Positions 53,801 through 61,671 of a DNA stretch of 64,000 nucleotides are shown piece by piece (within the stretch, counting starts at the first letter, position 1; each line of letters starts with the position of its first letter). Source of the DNA: Lampris incognitus (taxonomy: Eukaryota > Chordata > Actinopteri > Lampriformes > Lampridae); the NCBI RefSeq assembly GCF_029633865.1, contig NC_079213.1, forward strand, positions 1,640,121-1,704,120, read 5' to 3'. The notes beneath the pieces were generated by a model. That model made no database searches, was not told the DNA's origin, and saw nothing but the letters and a program-made list of their open reading frames with translations. The position numbers and the translations under genes are program-made.

Positions 53801-54597
53801 ATGCTGTGATGCTACAATACTGTGATGCTGTGATGCTACAATACTGTGATGCTGTGATGCTACAATACTGTGATGCTGTGATGCTGTGATGCTACAATAC
53901 TGTGATGCTGTAATACTGTGATGCTGTGAGGCTACAATACTGTGATGCTGTGATGCTGTGATGCTGTGATGCTGCGATGCTGCGATGCTGTGATGCTGTG
54001 ATGCTACGATACTGTGATGCTGTGATGCTGTAACAGAAGATGTGTGTGGTGGACTGGGTCATGGCTGGGTAAAACAGAAGCAGCCCCGGTGTTTGGGCCG
54101 GTTTCTCTTGAGCTGCGTGAGAAAGCGGAGGCGTGGTTGAGCTCCAGCAGTGATGTGTTCAGTGTTAGTTTCCCGCTGCCGGTTGGTGCTCCTCCTCTGC
54201 TGCGCTCCCTGAGGTTTCTTCCTGGTTTTTCTCCCGTTAAAGGTTTTGGGGAGGTGTTCCTTATCTGATGTGGGGGTCGAAGGACAGGATGTTGTGTTGC
54301 CGTAAAGCCCCGGAGGCACATTTGCAGTTTGTGATACTGGGCTACACGAATGAAACGGACTGGACTTGATGTATGTAAATCAAAAGAAAGATTGAAATAA
54401 AGATGGCTGTCGGTGGAAAGACAGCCAAGTCTCTGACCTGCTGTGTCTGGTCTGGTTTTACCTGTCTGACAGTCCTGGATGGATCGGTTTGTGACCACCC
54501 GGATGAAAAGCCTGATCTCTTCATCCGTCAGCCTCCCTCCATCTCTTTTCTTCTTTATCAGTTCTGGGATGGACAGCATGTCAGCCTCTGAAACCAT
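26006..54597 (-). CDS. tymp: tymp, thymidine phosphorylase (9 coding exons)
   Basis: Converts thymidine or deoxyuridine plus phosphate to the base and 2-deoxyribose-1-phosphate, in cytosolic pyrimidine catabolism. Exons, high to low: 54597-54462, 41539-41337, 38778-38680, 36908-36779, 36266-36148, 35807-35645, 34796-34569, 26440-26300, 26154-26006. All introns are GT-AG and phases agree; 1368 nt give 455 aa (human 482, offset 26 at the N-terminus). Seen residues: [11 protein letters not shown] with His90/Ser91 (human 116/117), the family signature [16 protein letters not shown] (118-133), and Arg176, Ser191, Lys195, equal to the human substrate contacts 202, 217, 221. The C-terminus is [10 protein letters not shown]. 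One oddity is Arg212 in DVKFGRAA where human has Gly. Introns 1, 2 and 7 carry huge satellites. The first Met is the earliest in frame; a non-coding first exon is possible. No canonical AATAAA follows the stop within 350 bp; a CATAAA variant is near 25657. Confidence 0.95.
26155..26215 (-). promoter_or_regulatory. TG-repeat 3' splice site of tymp intron 8
   Basis: On the minus strand a TG-rich repeat (with TGCG and TTTG interruptions) runs into GTCTAG directly before exon 9. Confidence 0.85.
26441..26468 (-). promoter_or_regulatory. (CT)n polypyrimidine tract of tymp intron 7
   Basis: On the minus strand (CT)n followed by CCAG abuts exon 8; on the plus strand it reads as (GA)n. Confidence 0.85.
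26600..34559. repeat. 72-bp minisatellite, about 110 copies, in tymp intron 7
   Basis: Plus-strand unit: TTCCGCTTTAAACATTGTAA, TCTGATTCATGTCAGGCTGT, TTCCTCTCGTATCATCACCT, TACTTTCATCTG. The period is 72. Variants include GCTGCTTCC, CACCGTACT, TAAGCATTG, CACCTTAATTTC and TTCTGC. Because 72 is divisible by 3, one plus-strand frame stays open for long stretches (24-residue period), but it is antisense to tymp and wholly intronic. Rare variants recur at shifts of 2376 and 2664 bp (33 and 37 units), showing block duplications. Confidence 0.98.
34990..35435 (-). mobile_element. tRNA-derived SINE in tymp intron 6
   Basis: On the minus strand it starts near GTAGCGTGACGGTC (A-box-like) and has the B box GGTTCAAATCC. 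The body contains GTCGCTGCACTAGCGCCTCC and GGGGTAATTGGCCGGATACA and ends in a C/T-rich (plus-strand) tail. A second, head-less copy on the opposite strand is at 37722-37965. Confidence 0.8.
36267..36301 (-). promoter_or_regulatory. TG-repeat 3' splice site of tymp intron 4
   Basis: On the minus strand (GT)n then TTCTCTAG precedes exon 5. Confidence 0.85.
36465..36750 (-). mobile_element. V-SINE/HE1-like tRNA-derived SINE in tymp intron 4
   Basis: The minus strand begins GTGGCATGATGGCCCAGTGG and has B box GGGTTCGAATCCC, then GTGTGGAGTTTGCATGTTCT, a hallmark of this widespread fish SINE. It continues to TTGCTCAGGGGCACAGACAG (plus strand). A truncated copy of its 3' part is near 54640-54850. 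Confidence 0.75.
37240..37355. repeat. Short AGCATACACTAGCT-type tandem repeat
   Basis: Alternating TAGCATACGC, TAGCATACAC and TAGCTAGCATGTGT units, about eight copies, in tymp intron 3. Confidence 0.85.
37722..37965 (+). mobile_element. 5'-truncated SINE copy in tymp intron 3
   Basis: Shares GTCGCTGCACTAGCGCCTCC, TCTGGTCGGTCGGGGCGCC and GGGGTAATTGGCCGGATACA with the SINE at 34990-35435, in the opposite orientation. The tRNA head is missing. Confidence 0.8.
38058..38162. repeat. (GT)n/(GC)n mixed microsatellite
   Basis: GT tract with GTGC interruptions, about 105 bp, in tymp intron 3. Confidence 0.95.
38463..38531. repeat. (CTATG)n pentanucleotide repeat
   Basis: About 13 CTATG units with a CCATG and a GATATG variant. 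Confidence 0.95.
38779..38854 (-). promoter_or_regulatory. TG-repeat 3' splice site of tymp intron 2
   Basis: On the minus strand about 35 TG units lead through GCGTGTAG straight into exon 3. Confidence 0.88.
38990..39100 (+). mobile_element. Retroposon 3' tail fragment, family X copy 1
   Basis: CTTATCTGATGTGAGGGTCT, AGGACAGGATGTTGTGTTGC, AATTTGTGACATTGG and ACAAATAAAATGGACTT. The same segment recurs at 54170-54370 and 61435-61645. It ends with an AATAAA-like motif. I do not know the family name. Confidence 0.65.
39178..41215. repeat. 34-bp minisatellite, about 60 copies, in tymp intron 2
   Basis: Plus-strand unit GTAGCGGAGTGTCTGTAATG plus TGGAAGGTGGATGT; variants include GTAGCAGAG, GTTGCGGAG, GTCTGCAATG and AATGGTGAAGG. 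The complement lacks stops in most copies, producing long spurious minus-strand frames. Confidence 0.97.
41299..41326. repeat. (TG)n next to the tymp exon 2 donor
   Basis: GT dinucleotide tract; on the tymp strand it is a CA tract 10 bp after the donor of exon 2. Confidence 0.92.
41840..42385. repeat. 28-bp minisatellite, about 20 copies, in tymp intron 1
   Basis: Unit GGATTAAAGAAGACCTGGAA plus TAATCTGT, with TTTATTAAAG and TGTGCATT variants. Confidence 0.95.
42480..43255. repeat. 30-bp minisatellite, about 25 copies, in tymp intron 1
   Basis: Unit CACTATATATAGTACTACAT plus ATAGACAGGA; very AT-rich and internally palindromic around TATATA. Confidence 0.95.
43259..43715 (-). mobile_element. 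LINE 3' end with (AATCT)n tail
   Basis: The minus strand encodes a typical LINE ORF2 C-terminus ([20 protein letters not shown]), then a 3' UTR ending in a 5-bp repeat that reads (AATCT)n on this strand (43259-43323). 5'-truncated. Confidence 0.7.
43716..44403 (+). pseudogene. L2-like LINE reverse transcriptase fragment
   Basis: RT motifs in order: [71 protein letters not shown] and the catalytic [13 protein letters not shown]. One frame change lies near 44000. The fragment lacks both ends and is replaced at its 3' side by the 8-bp satellite. It lies antisense in tymp intron 1. Confidence 0.85.
44404..54033. repeat. 8-bp satellite with higher-order structure, 9.6 kb, tymp intron 1
   Basis: Built from 8-bp words TGTGATGC, TGTAATAC, TGTGATAC, TACAATAC and TGCGATGC. 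About 1200 words in all. Rare variants (ATTCTGTGATACTACATTAC) recur at 46961, 49489 and 51481, shifts of 2528 and 1992 bp, both multiples of 8. The last part is a tandem duplication of 1080 bp (51841-52920 and 52921-54000). Spurious minus-strand frames with period SITASQHH have no coding meaning. Confidence 0.97.
54170..54372 (+). mobile_element. Retroposon 3' tail fragment, family X copy 2
   Basis: Has CCCTGAGGTTTCTTCCTGGT and AGGACAGGATGTTGTGTTGC, matching 61435-61645, which is the most complete copy. Confidence 0.65.
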
Positions 54598-54639
54598 CAG
54601 AAAACACGCCCAGCTTTAAAAACCACTTGTGTATTTGTA

Positions 54640-54850
54640 TTGTTGTCATTGTGCAGTTGTTTGGTCACAGTGAGTGTGTCTCTGCATGGAACCAGCCTAC
54701 TGTATAGGAGCAGCGGCAGCTGCAGCGCCCGGGGACCGACTCCGGTTCTTCTTTCCACTGCCTTGCTCAGGGGCACAGACAGGAGTATTAACCCTCACAT
54801 GCATGCCTTGTTGAGCAGGAACAGGAGGAAGCACACTGCTGACGGATGTT
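54640..54850 (-). mobile_element. Truncated V-SINE/HE1-like fragment
   Basis: Shares TTCTTTCCACTGCCTTGCTC and AGGGGCACAGACAGGAGTAT with the SINE at 36465-36750, but lacks the tRNA-like head. Confidence 0.65.
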
Positions 54851-55214
54851 CCCCGAGCAGTGAGGAGGAAATCATTGTATTGCCTTCCTGTGCCTGATAG
54901 ACTTTTAAGGGGGTTGATTCTTTTATGTGCAAATACAGTAAAACGTCTCCCCTCGTGAACGTCCCGACAGACTGAGCCTCCTCTTGTTTCTCAGTATTAT
55001 TCAACCGCCTACTGACAGCACAGACCAGGAGGAAAACCGACTCTAATGACGGCTTAATGCTGCTGTTAGCCTCTGAAGCCTGTTTTCTGAGGACTCAAAC
55101 ATGAAACAAATGTATATAGCCTGGAAGGCCAGCCGATATTCTCTGTACCACACAATTCTGTAACATCTTACTGTACTTCCGAAATACATTCATCCGGGTG
55201 TTTTAGTGAGGTTG

Positions 55215-55330
55215 GGAAACCAATCACAGCCTGTTTGAATTGAATTTGAATGGATTTGGACCAATGGCTTTGCACAAGAAGCTTCCCGTTGGCTCTTATT
55301 CTTATTGGTCTATGGCTCAATGGGTCTGAT
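55215..55330 (-). promoter_or_regulatory. Possible tymp promoter region (CCAAT boxes)
   Basis: CCAAT or its complement occurs near 55220, 55261 and 55303, about 620-710 bp upstream of the tymp start codon, in a stretch free of recognised repeats. This is suggestive only; no TATA or start site can be assigned. Confidence 0.25.
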
Positions 55331-55464
55331 TCATCAATGGTCCGTATGTACAAATTTGTTCTCACACACCCATGGATTATTTTTGTTTTAATGGTCATGA
55401 TTGTCTGACAGTCAGATGCAAAGCCTGATGGTTATTTATCAGGGTTCGTACTCCTGGTAACATC

Positions 55465-56262
55465 TATATATAGGCTACATGGTCCTTCTTAATAACTCTG
55501 TGACTGTGTGGACATTAAAGCAGCTGTCAGGTGTGCTGCAACAAGGTACATTGTGTCCCCCCAAAAGTTGTTTGCACCAGCCGCCACTGCGCATGATGAC
55601 CCCTGCCCACTGCCGAAAGCACCTACAATGGGCACGTGAGCATCAGGACTGGGCCATGGAGCAATAGAAGAAGGTGGCCTGGTCTGATGAATCACGTTTT
55701 CTTTTACATCATGTGGATGGCTGGGTGCATGTGTGTTGTTTACTTGGAGAAGAGCTGGCACCAGCATGCACTATCCTAGTGCCGTAGGGAAAGAAGGCAA
55801 CCTGGCGGAGGCAGTGTAATACTCTGAGCAATGATCTGCTGGGAAACCTTGGGTCCTGCATTCATGTGGATGTTACTTTGATGCATACCAGGTACACCCC
55901 TTCATTGTAACGGTATTCCCTGATAGCAGTGGCGTCTTACAGCAGGATAATGCACCCTGCCATACTACAGACATTGTTCAGGAATAGTTTGAGGAACATG
56001 ACAAAGAGTTCAAGGCATTGACTTTGCCTCTAAATTCCCCAGATCTCAGTCCAATCAAGCATCTGTGGAATGTGCTGGAAAACAAGTCTTATCCACGGAG
56101 GCTCCGCCTAGCAACTTACAGGACCTGAGTGCCAGATACCAGAGGACACCTTCAGAGGTCTTGTGGAGTCCATGCCTCGATGGGTCAGAGCTGTTTTGGT
56201 GGCATGATGGGGACCTACACAATGTTATGCAGGTGGTTTTAATGTTTTGGCTGATTGGTTTA
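55465..56262 (+). pseudogene. Tc1/mariner-type transposase relic
   Basis: Translated pieces in shifting frames match a DDE transposase: HCRKHLQWAREHQDWAMEQ, then VAWSDESRFLLHHVDGW (first Asp), QQDNAPCHTT-like (second Asp, about 55940) and NSPDLSPI followed by LWNVLE (acidic end of the triad, His replacing Glu in IKHLW). It ends with a terminal-repeat-like GGTGGTTTTAATGTTTTGGC. Many stops; no 5' terminal repeat found, so it is 5'-truncated. Confidence 0.75.
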
Positions 56263-56822
56263 TGTGTGGGCAGCATGATACAGACACTTGCCAGCATTAC
56301 TTGGCTCTCTATCTTTAAGAAGAAGCTAAAGACCCAGCTCTTTCTCGAACACCTCCACACCAGATGGTGTTAATATATATTAAAAAAAGCAACACTTCTA
56401 TGCACCCTATGCATTGCCTTTGTGCACTGCCTGTTGACACCTACACTACCGTTCAAGAGTTTGGGATCACCCAAACAATTTTGTGTTTTCCATGAAAAGT
56501 CACACTTATTCACCACCATATGTTGTGAAATGAATAGAAAATAGAGTCAAGACATTGACAAGGTTAGAAATAATGATTTGTATTTGAAATAAGATTTTTT
56601 TTACATCAAACTTTGCTTTCGTCAAAGAATCCTCCATTTGCAGCAATTACAGCATTGCAGACCTTTGGCATTCTAGCTGTTAATTTGTTGAGGTAATCTG
56701 GAGAAATTGCACCCCACGCTTCCAGAAGCAGCTCCCACAAGTTGGATTGGTTGGATGGGCACTTCTTTGAGCAGATTGAGTTTCTGGAGCATCACATTTG
56801 TGGGGTCAATTAAACGCTCAAA

Positions 56823-57110
56823 ATGGCCAGAAAAAGAGAACTTTCATCTGAAACTCGACAGTCTATTCTTGTTCTTAGAAATGAAGGCTATTCCATGCGA
56901 GAAATTGCTAAGAAATTGAAGATTTCCTACACCGGTGTGTACTACTCCCTTCAGAGGACAGCACAAACAGGCTCTAACCAGAGTAGAAAAAAAAGTGGGA
57001 GGCTGCGTTGCACAACTGAGCAAGAAGATAAGTACATTAGAGTCTCTAGTTTGAGAAACAGACGCCTCACAGGTCCCCAACTGGCATCTTCATTAAATAG
57101 TACCTGTTAG
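56823..57110 (+). pseudogene. Tc1 transposase N-terminus, left arm
   Basis: 95 aa starting MARKRELSSETRQSILVLRN, with the paired-like helix-turn-helix EIAKKLKISYTGVYYSLQ and part of the second DNA-binding region (RNRRLTGPQLASSLNS). It is truncated before the DDE catalytic domain. Confidence 0.85.
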
Positions 57111-57261
57111 AGCCTGTTTGTGCTGTCCTCTGAAGGGAGTAGTACACACCGGTGTAGGAAATCTTCAATTTCTTAGCAATTTCTCGCATGGAATAGCCTT
57201 CATTTCTAAGAACAAGAATAGACTGTCGAGTTTCAGATGAAAGTTCTCTTTTTCTGGCCAT
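57067..57261 (-). pseudogene. Tc1 transposase N-terminus, right arm
   Basis: Inverted copy identical to the left arm over its first 52 residues, then running into the antisense centre of the palindrome. Confidence 0.85.
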
Positions 57262-57860
57262 TTTGAGCGTTTAATTGACCCCACAAATGTGATGCTCCAG
57301 AAACTCAATCTGCTCAAAGAAGTGCCCATCCAACCAATCCAACTTGTGGGAGCTGCTTCTGGAAGCGTGGGGTGCAATTTCTCCAGATTACCTCAACAAA
57401 TTAACAGCTAGAATGCCAAAGGTCTGCAATGCTGTAATTGCTGCAAATGGAGGATTCTTTGACGAAAGCAAAGTTTGATGTAAAAAAAATCTTATTTCAA
57501 ATACAAATCATTATTTCTAACCTTGTCAATGTCTTGACTCTATTTTCTATTCATTTCACAACATATGGTGGTGAATAAGTGTGACTTTTCATGGAAAACA
57601 CGAAATTGTTTGGGTGATCCCAAACTTTTGAATGGTAGTGTATGTCCTATCGGACTTGAACCTAGCTTTTTGGCACTTACTTGCGTTGTCGCCTACGGAC
57701 TAGATCCTTACTTGTGTTGTGTTGTTGTCTCCCAACTAGTCCTTGCTTGTGTTGTGTTGTGTTGTTGTCTCCTGACTAGTCCTTGTTTGTGTTGTATTAA
57801 CTCTCAGATGTACATCGCTCTGGATAAAAGCGTCTGCTAAATGTAATTGTAATTGTAACA

Positions 57861-58289
57861 CTGTAAATTACAAAGCCACAAAGTGAAATTCTTGATATTC
57901 AACTGTGGCGCTGGCTTATTAGATTCAATGAACTGAATGTATTACAAGTACTACAAATATTATAAGGGATTTTGGCCATTAACTTTTAAGTTTTGCAGTG
58001 TGATTAAATTGGAACCTGTTGTCAGGTTTTTAAACACAACTGGCTCGTTAATTTTGGAAATGGCTTATATGCGAGTGTTCCTGTGTTTACCACCATTTCT
58101 GAATTTCAGAAGTGCGTTCTAAAGAAACCGGTGATGATACTGAAGGAGGTCAAGTATTTTGTGACCAAGGAACTCCGATTATCATGTCAACACGTTGTAG
58201 AGGATGGATGAATTTGATTGCTTGGAGGAACAGCTCAAGTGCTGAGGAAAGAAGTCTAATGTTGGGGAAGCTGCACACTTGATTACCCA
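57861..58289. other. No feature recognised
   Basis: AT-rich sequence without tandem repeats or a convincing coding frame. Confidence 0.4.
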
Positions 58290-58955
58290 AATGACTTGTC
58301 TATGAAAACTCACCCTGACTCTAGAGCCGATGAACACTCTCCCTGACTCTAGAGGCGATGAACACTCACCCTGACTCTAGAGCCAATGAACACTCACCCT
58401 GACTCTAGAGCTGATGAACACTCTCCCTGAATCTAGAGCCGATGAACACTCTCCCTGACTCTAGAGCCGATGAACACTCTCCCTGAATCTAGAGCCGATG
58501 AACTCTCACCCCTGACTCTAGAGCCGATGAACACTCACCCTGACTTTAGAGCTGATGAACACTCGCCCTGACTCTAGAGCCGATGAACACTCTCCCCTGA
58601 CTCTAGAGCCGATGAACACTCACCCTGACTTTAGAGCTGATGAACACTCGCCCTGACTCTAGAGCCAATGAACACTCTCCCTGACTCTAGAGCCGATGAA
58701 CACTCACCCTGACTCTAGAGCTGATGAACACTCACCCTGACTCTAGAGCTGATGAACACTCACCCTGACTTTAGAGCTGACGAACACTCACCCTGACTCT
58801 AGAGCCGATGAACACTCACCCTGACTCTAGAGCTGATGAACACTCACCCTAACTTTAGAGCTGATGAACACTCACCTTGACTCTAGATCTGAAGAACACT
58901 CACCCTGACTCTAGATCTGATGAACACTCACCCTGACCCTAGAGCCGATGAACGC
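58290..58955. repeat. 28-bp minisatellite, about 23 copies
   Basis: Unit ACTCTAGAGCCGATGAACAC plus TCACCCTG, with CTGATG, TTTAGAG and CTCTCCCTG variants. Confidence 0.96.
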
Positions 58956-59524
58956 TGCTGCCTGTCTTATGGTGCTGTAGATTTATGATGGTAAAGTCTG
59001 ATGTTTTCTATGGTACTTTGCATAGTAGTATATCATTCTGATGAACCTAGATTTGGCCCTCTGCTTACCTTGGATTATGGTACAAGGGATAGTAATATAA
59101 TAGCCTATGTATTGATAAATGCTCTGATATTTGCTACATGCCACTTTGCAATCACACATAATGCTGTTATAAGGTAAAATTTCAAGTCTTGGTCATTAAT
59201 CTGTATTCTCAGATTGAACAGTTGAGCAGAATTGGAGGCAAAAAACATAAGGCACTGTGCAGCCAAGAGCCTGGACAAGTTATATGTTGACAGTAAGTAG
59301 TGACGCAAGGTTTTGTAAGACGGCTATCAAAATCACAAAGCTTATTTGCAGAGCAGCGTTCTGCTGACCAGTAAAGAGGATCCTGTGTCTTTCAGGCACT
59401 TTACAAACACTCATTTCCAGTTCAACATGAAGGCCCTCCGTTCCGAGAAAGCCTTCGAAACCAGTGCCTTATCTCCGTTTTGAATTGTAAATACTAATGT
59501 GGTATTTTTCTTTAGTATGCTTGT
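58956..59524. other. No feature recognised
   Basis: No gene, repeat or TE identified. Confidence 0.4.
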
Positions 59525-59946
59525 TGTTAAATACACGTGTTGTCTGTTCCTTATGGCAAAGGAGAGATGATTATTGTTGTATCTTCCTTAGAGTATTGCC
59601 CAACTTATACTGCTAGGTTTACAACATAAATCAGTCGGGAGACGAATTCGAAATTAGCCGTCATGACAGCCGGTAGTTTATTCACAACTGTCACATGTCA
59701 CTCCAAGTCACCCGTAATGTCAATACCCTGATCCGCCTATAGATGGCAGCAACGGACCAGGTATAATCACAATATATAACGTCTCCTCCCCACTTAATGA
59801 ACATGTGGCATCAGTAACGTCAGAACACCTGTAACCAAATAAGCCACTATCATGACATGTAAACACTGTGTTGTCCATGGTAACTAAAATGTCTCAAATC
59901 CCTGGAATCAAAACTGTTCAATTACAAATAACAACAAGAATTAACA
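59525..59946 (-). mobile_element. LTR of a Ty3/gypsy retrotransposon
   Basis: The segment is bounded by TGTTAA ... TTAACA inverted ends. On the minus strand a purine-rich tract (59947-59967) lies just before it, as a polypurine tract does before a 3' LTR, and the integrase remnant is further upstream. Length about 422 bp. The borders are inferred, since no second LTR is in the window. Confidence 0.6.
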
Positions 59947-60059
59947 GTCCCCCTTACTCCCAGTGACAAGCAACAATATTCCTTTTTCTTTTTTTTTTTA
60001 CTAAGGAAATGAGGTGGACTACTCGGACCCTGCCATAACCCTGGGGATTATTCCGCCCC

Positions 60060-60904
60060 ATTCTTCAGGGTGTGGCTACTATAAATCTAGGCGTTTAGGG
60101 GATACCGGCGGTTAGCACCAGCCTCTGGCGGATCTACAAAGGCTGCAACAGGGACAGACGTCGGTGTGGAGCATGACGTCAGTTCTGTCTCGGAAACTGC
60201 TGAAGAGGTGGGCCCAGAAGAAGCAGGTTCTGTGTGACCCGGTGCATTCTGGGTAAGTGTGGGTTGGGCTGGTTTGTCCTGCTCGTATGGTTCAGCACAG
60301 ACCACTGGTAGTGGTGATGTAGTGTTCCCATACGCTGTTGTTGCAGCAAGCAGTTGGTCTGTGTGTCTCCTCCAGACGGTGTCCTCAGTGGTCTGGACTG
60401 TACAGGACACAGGCCCTGTCTGTGCCAGGATGGTGGCTGGCACCCATTTTGGTCCGGTGTTATAGTTGCGTGCCAGTACACTGTCACCTGGGAAGAAGAT
60501 CCTTTCTTTTGCTTTATGTTGGCATTGTTGAACCTGAGTTTGTTAACAGTCTCTTTGGTCATTGGTGGTTTTAGGAGGTCGAGGTTGGTGCGGATCTGTC
60601 TCTTCATGAGCAATACCGCAGGAGCAGCTCTGGTGGTTGCGTGGGGAACATTTCTGTAAGACAGCAGGAAGCTGTTCAGCCTCTGGTGGAGAGAGCCTTG
60701 GCCCTGAGAAGCCTTCAAAGCGTGTTTCATGCTCCGAACAAATCTCTCTGCTAATCCATTAGTAGATGGGAGACGGGGAGCAGAGCAGATGTGTTGCACA
60801 CCATTTACCTCGAGGAATCTCATGTTTTTGTTTTTTGTTTTTTTTACATGATGATGCTGGTCATGTGGCTTGGGTCCTGGACTGTTCCGTTGGCATCTGG
60901 ACAC
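60060..60904 (-). pseudogene. Ty3/gypsy pol C-terminus (integrase), truncated
   Basis: Minus-strand translation shows the end of the integrase catalytic core, with the motif around its Glu (STNGLAERFV), then SYRNVPHATTRAAPAVLLM and a Lys/Thr-rich C-terminal part. A frame change near 60440 separates the last section. The 5' part of pol and gag are missing; the sequence is cut near 60905. Integrase inserts the cDNA copy into chromosomes; this remnant is inactive. Confidence 0.8.
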
Positions 60905-60935
60905 TGCTTGGCATCCTGTGCATCATATTCTTCAT

Positions 60936-61328
60936 ATCCAAAGGAGTTGAATCAAGTGCAACTGGACTTGGTATATATCCGTGAAGACGTTTCGCCTCTC
61001 ATCCAAGAGGCTTCCTCAGTTCGTGCCTTTCTGACTAGACCAAGCTAGTCTGACTGGCTGCTGATGAGACTCAGATAATTATCCTCTAGGAGTCGTTGTC
61101 AGAGCTATTGATATGCGTGGCTCTAGCTCTGACAACGACTCCTAGAGAATAAGTTCTGAGTCTCATCAGCAGCCAGTCAGACTAGCTTGGTCTAGTCAGA
61201 AAGGCACGAACTGAGGAAGCCTCTTGGATGAGAGGCGAAACGTCTTTACGGATATATACCAAGTCCAGTTGCACTTGATTCAACTCCTTTGGATGACCAT
61301 GACCTGGATGAATGAGAACATTCACAGA
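60936..61328. mobile_element. Retroposon-like palindromic insertion with 12-bp target duplication
   Basis: 60936-61107 and 61124-61294 are inverted copies (about 171 bp each) around a 16-18 bp centre. A 34-bp tail follows. The whole is bracketed by perfect CATATTCTTCAT copies at 60924-60935 and 61329-61340. The arm contains CTTGGATGAGAGGCGAAACG, a motif common in fish repeats. Confidence 0.85.
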
Positions 61329-61434
61329 CATATTCTTCATAAATTATAATTATTATTAATTATCATTATAATTCTGTTATCCTCTTTCAATGTTGTATTG
61401 TGTAAATTGCGTAAACACAACATCTATTGCACGT

Positions 61435-61645
61435 TGTCCATGCTGGGAGAGAGATCCTCCTTGTTGCTCTCCCTGAGGTTTCTTCCTATTTTTTCTCCCT
61501 GTTAAAGGGGTTTCTTTAGGGAGTTGTTCCTTATCCGATGAGAGGGTCTAAGGATAGGATGTTGTGTTGCTGTTAAGCCCACTGAGGCAAATTTGTAATT
61601 TGTGACATTGGGCTACACAAATAAAATTGATTTGGTTTGATTTTG
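61435..61645 (+). mobile_element. Retroposon 3' tail fragment, family X copy 3
   Basis: The longest of three copies: CTCTCCCTGAGGTTTCTTCC, AGGATAGGATGTTGTGTTGC, TTGTGACATTGGGCTACACA and AATAAAATTGATT. Confidence 0.65.
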
Positions 61646-61671
61646 ATTTCTCGCAGTCTCTTCTATTTGCC

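Larger units (their letters stand above)
56444..57640. mobile_element. Fold-back Tc1 element, 535-bp inverted arms
   Basis: TA flanks both ends (56442-56443, 57641-57642). The left arm 56444-56978 and right arm 57106-57640 are inverted copies of equal length, with only a few visible differences near the tips. The 127-bp centre continues the transposase from the left arm. Each arm holds the terminal repeat, 5' UTR and transposase N-terminus. It cannot encode transposase, so it would need one in trans. Confidence 0.92.
56270..57860 (+). mobile_element. LINE 3' end split by a fold-back Tc1 element
   Basis: 56290-56372 encodes a LINE ORF2 C-terminus (FKKKLKTQLFLEHLHTRW). The 3' UTR begins after the stop, breaks at 56443, and resumes at 57641, ending with CTCTGGATAAAAGCGTCTGC and TAAATGTAATTGTAATTG, a typical fish LINE tail. 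Confidence 0.65.

Noticed and set aside
44404..54033. Many short minus-strand frames of SITASQ-type repeats
   Set aside because: Product of 8-bp satellite words; three words make 24 bases, giving a periodic peptide without coding value.
60050..60904. Endogenous retrovirus
   Set aside because: Integrase type and the lack of any envelope-like sequence fit a Ty3/gypsy retrotransposon better; only a pol fragment and one LTR are present.
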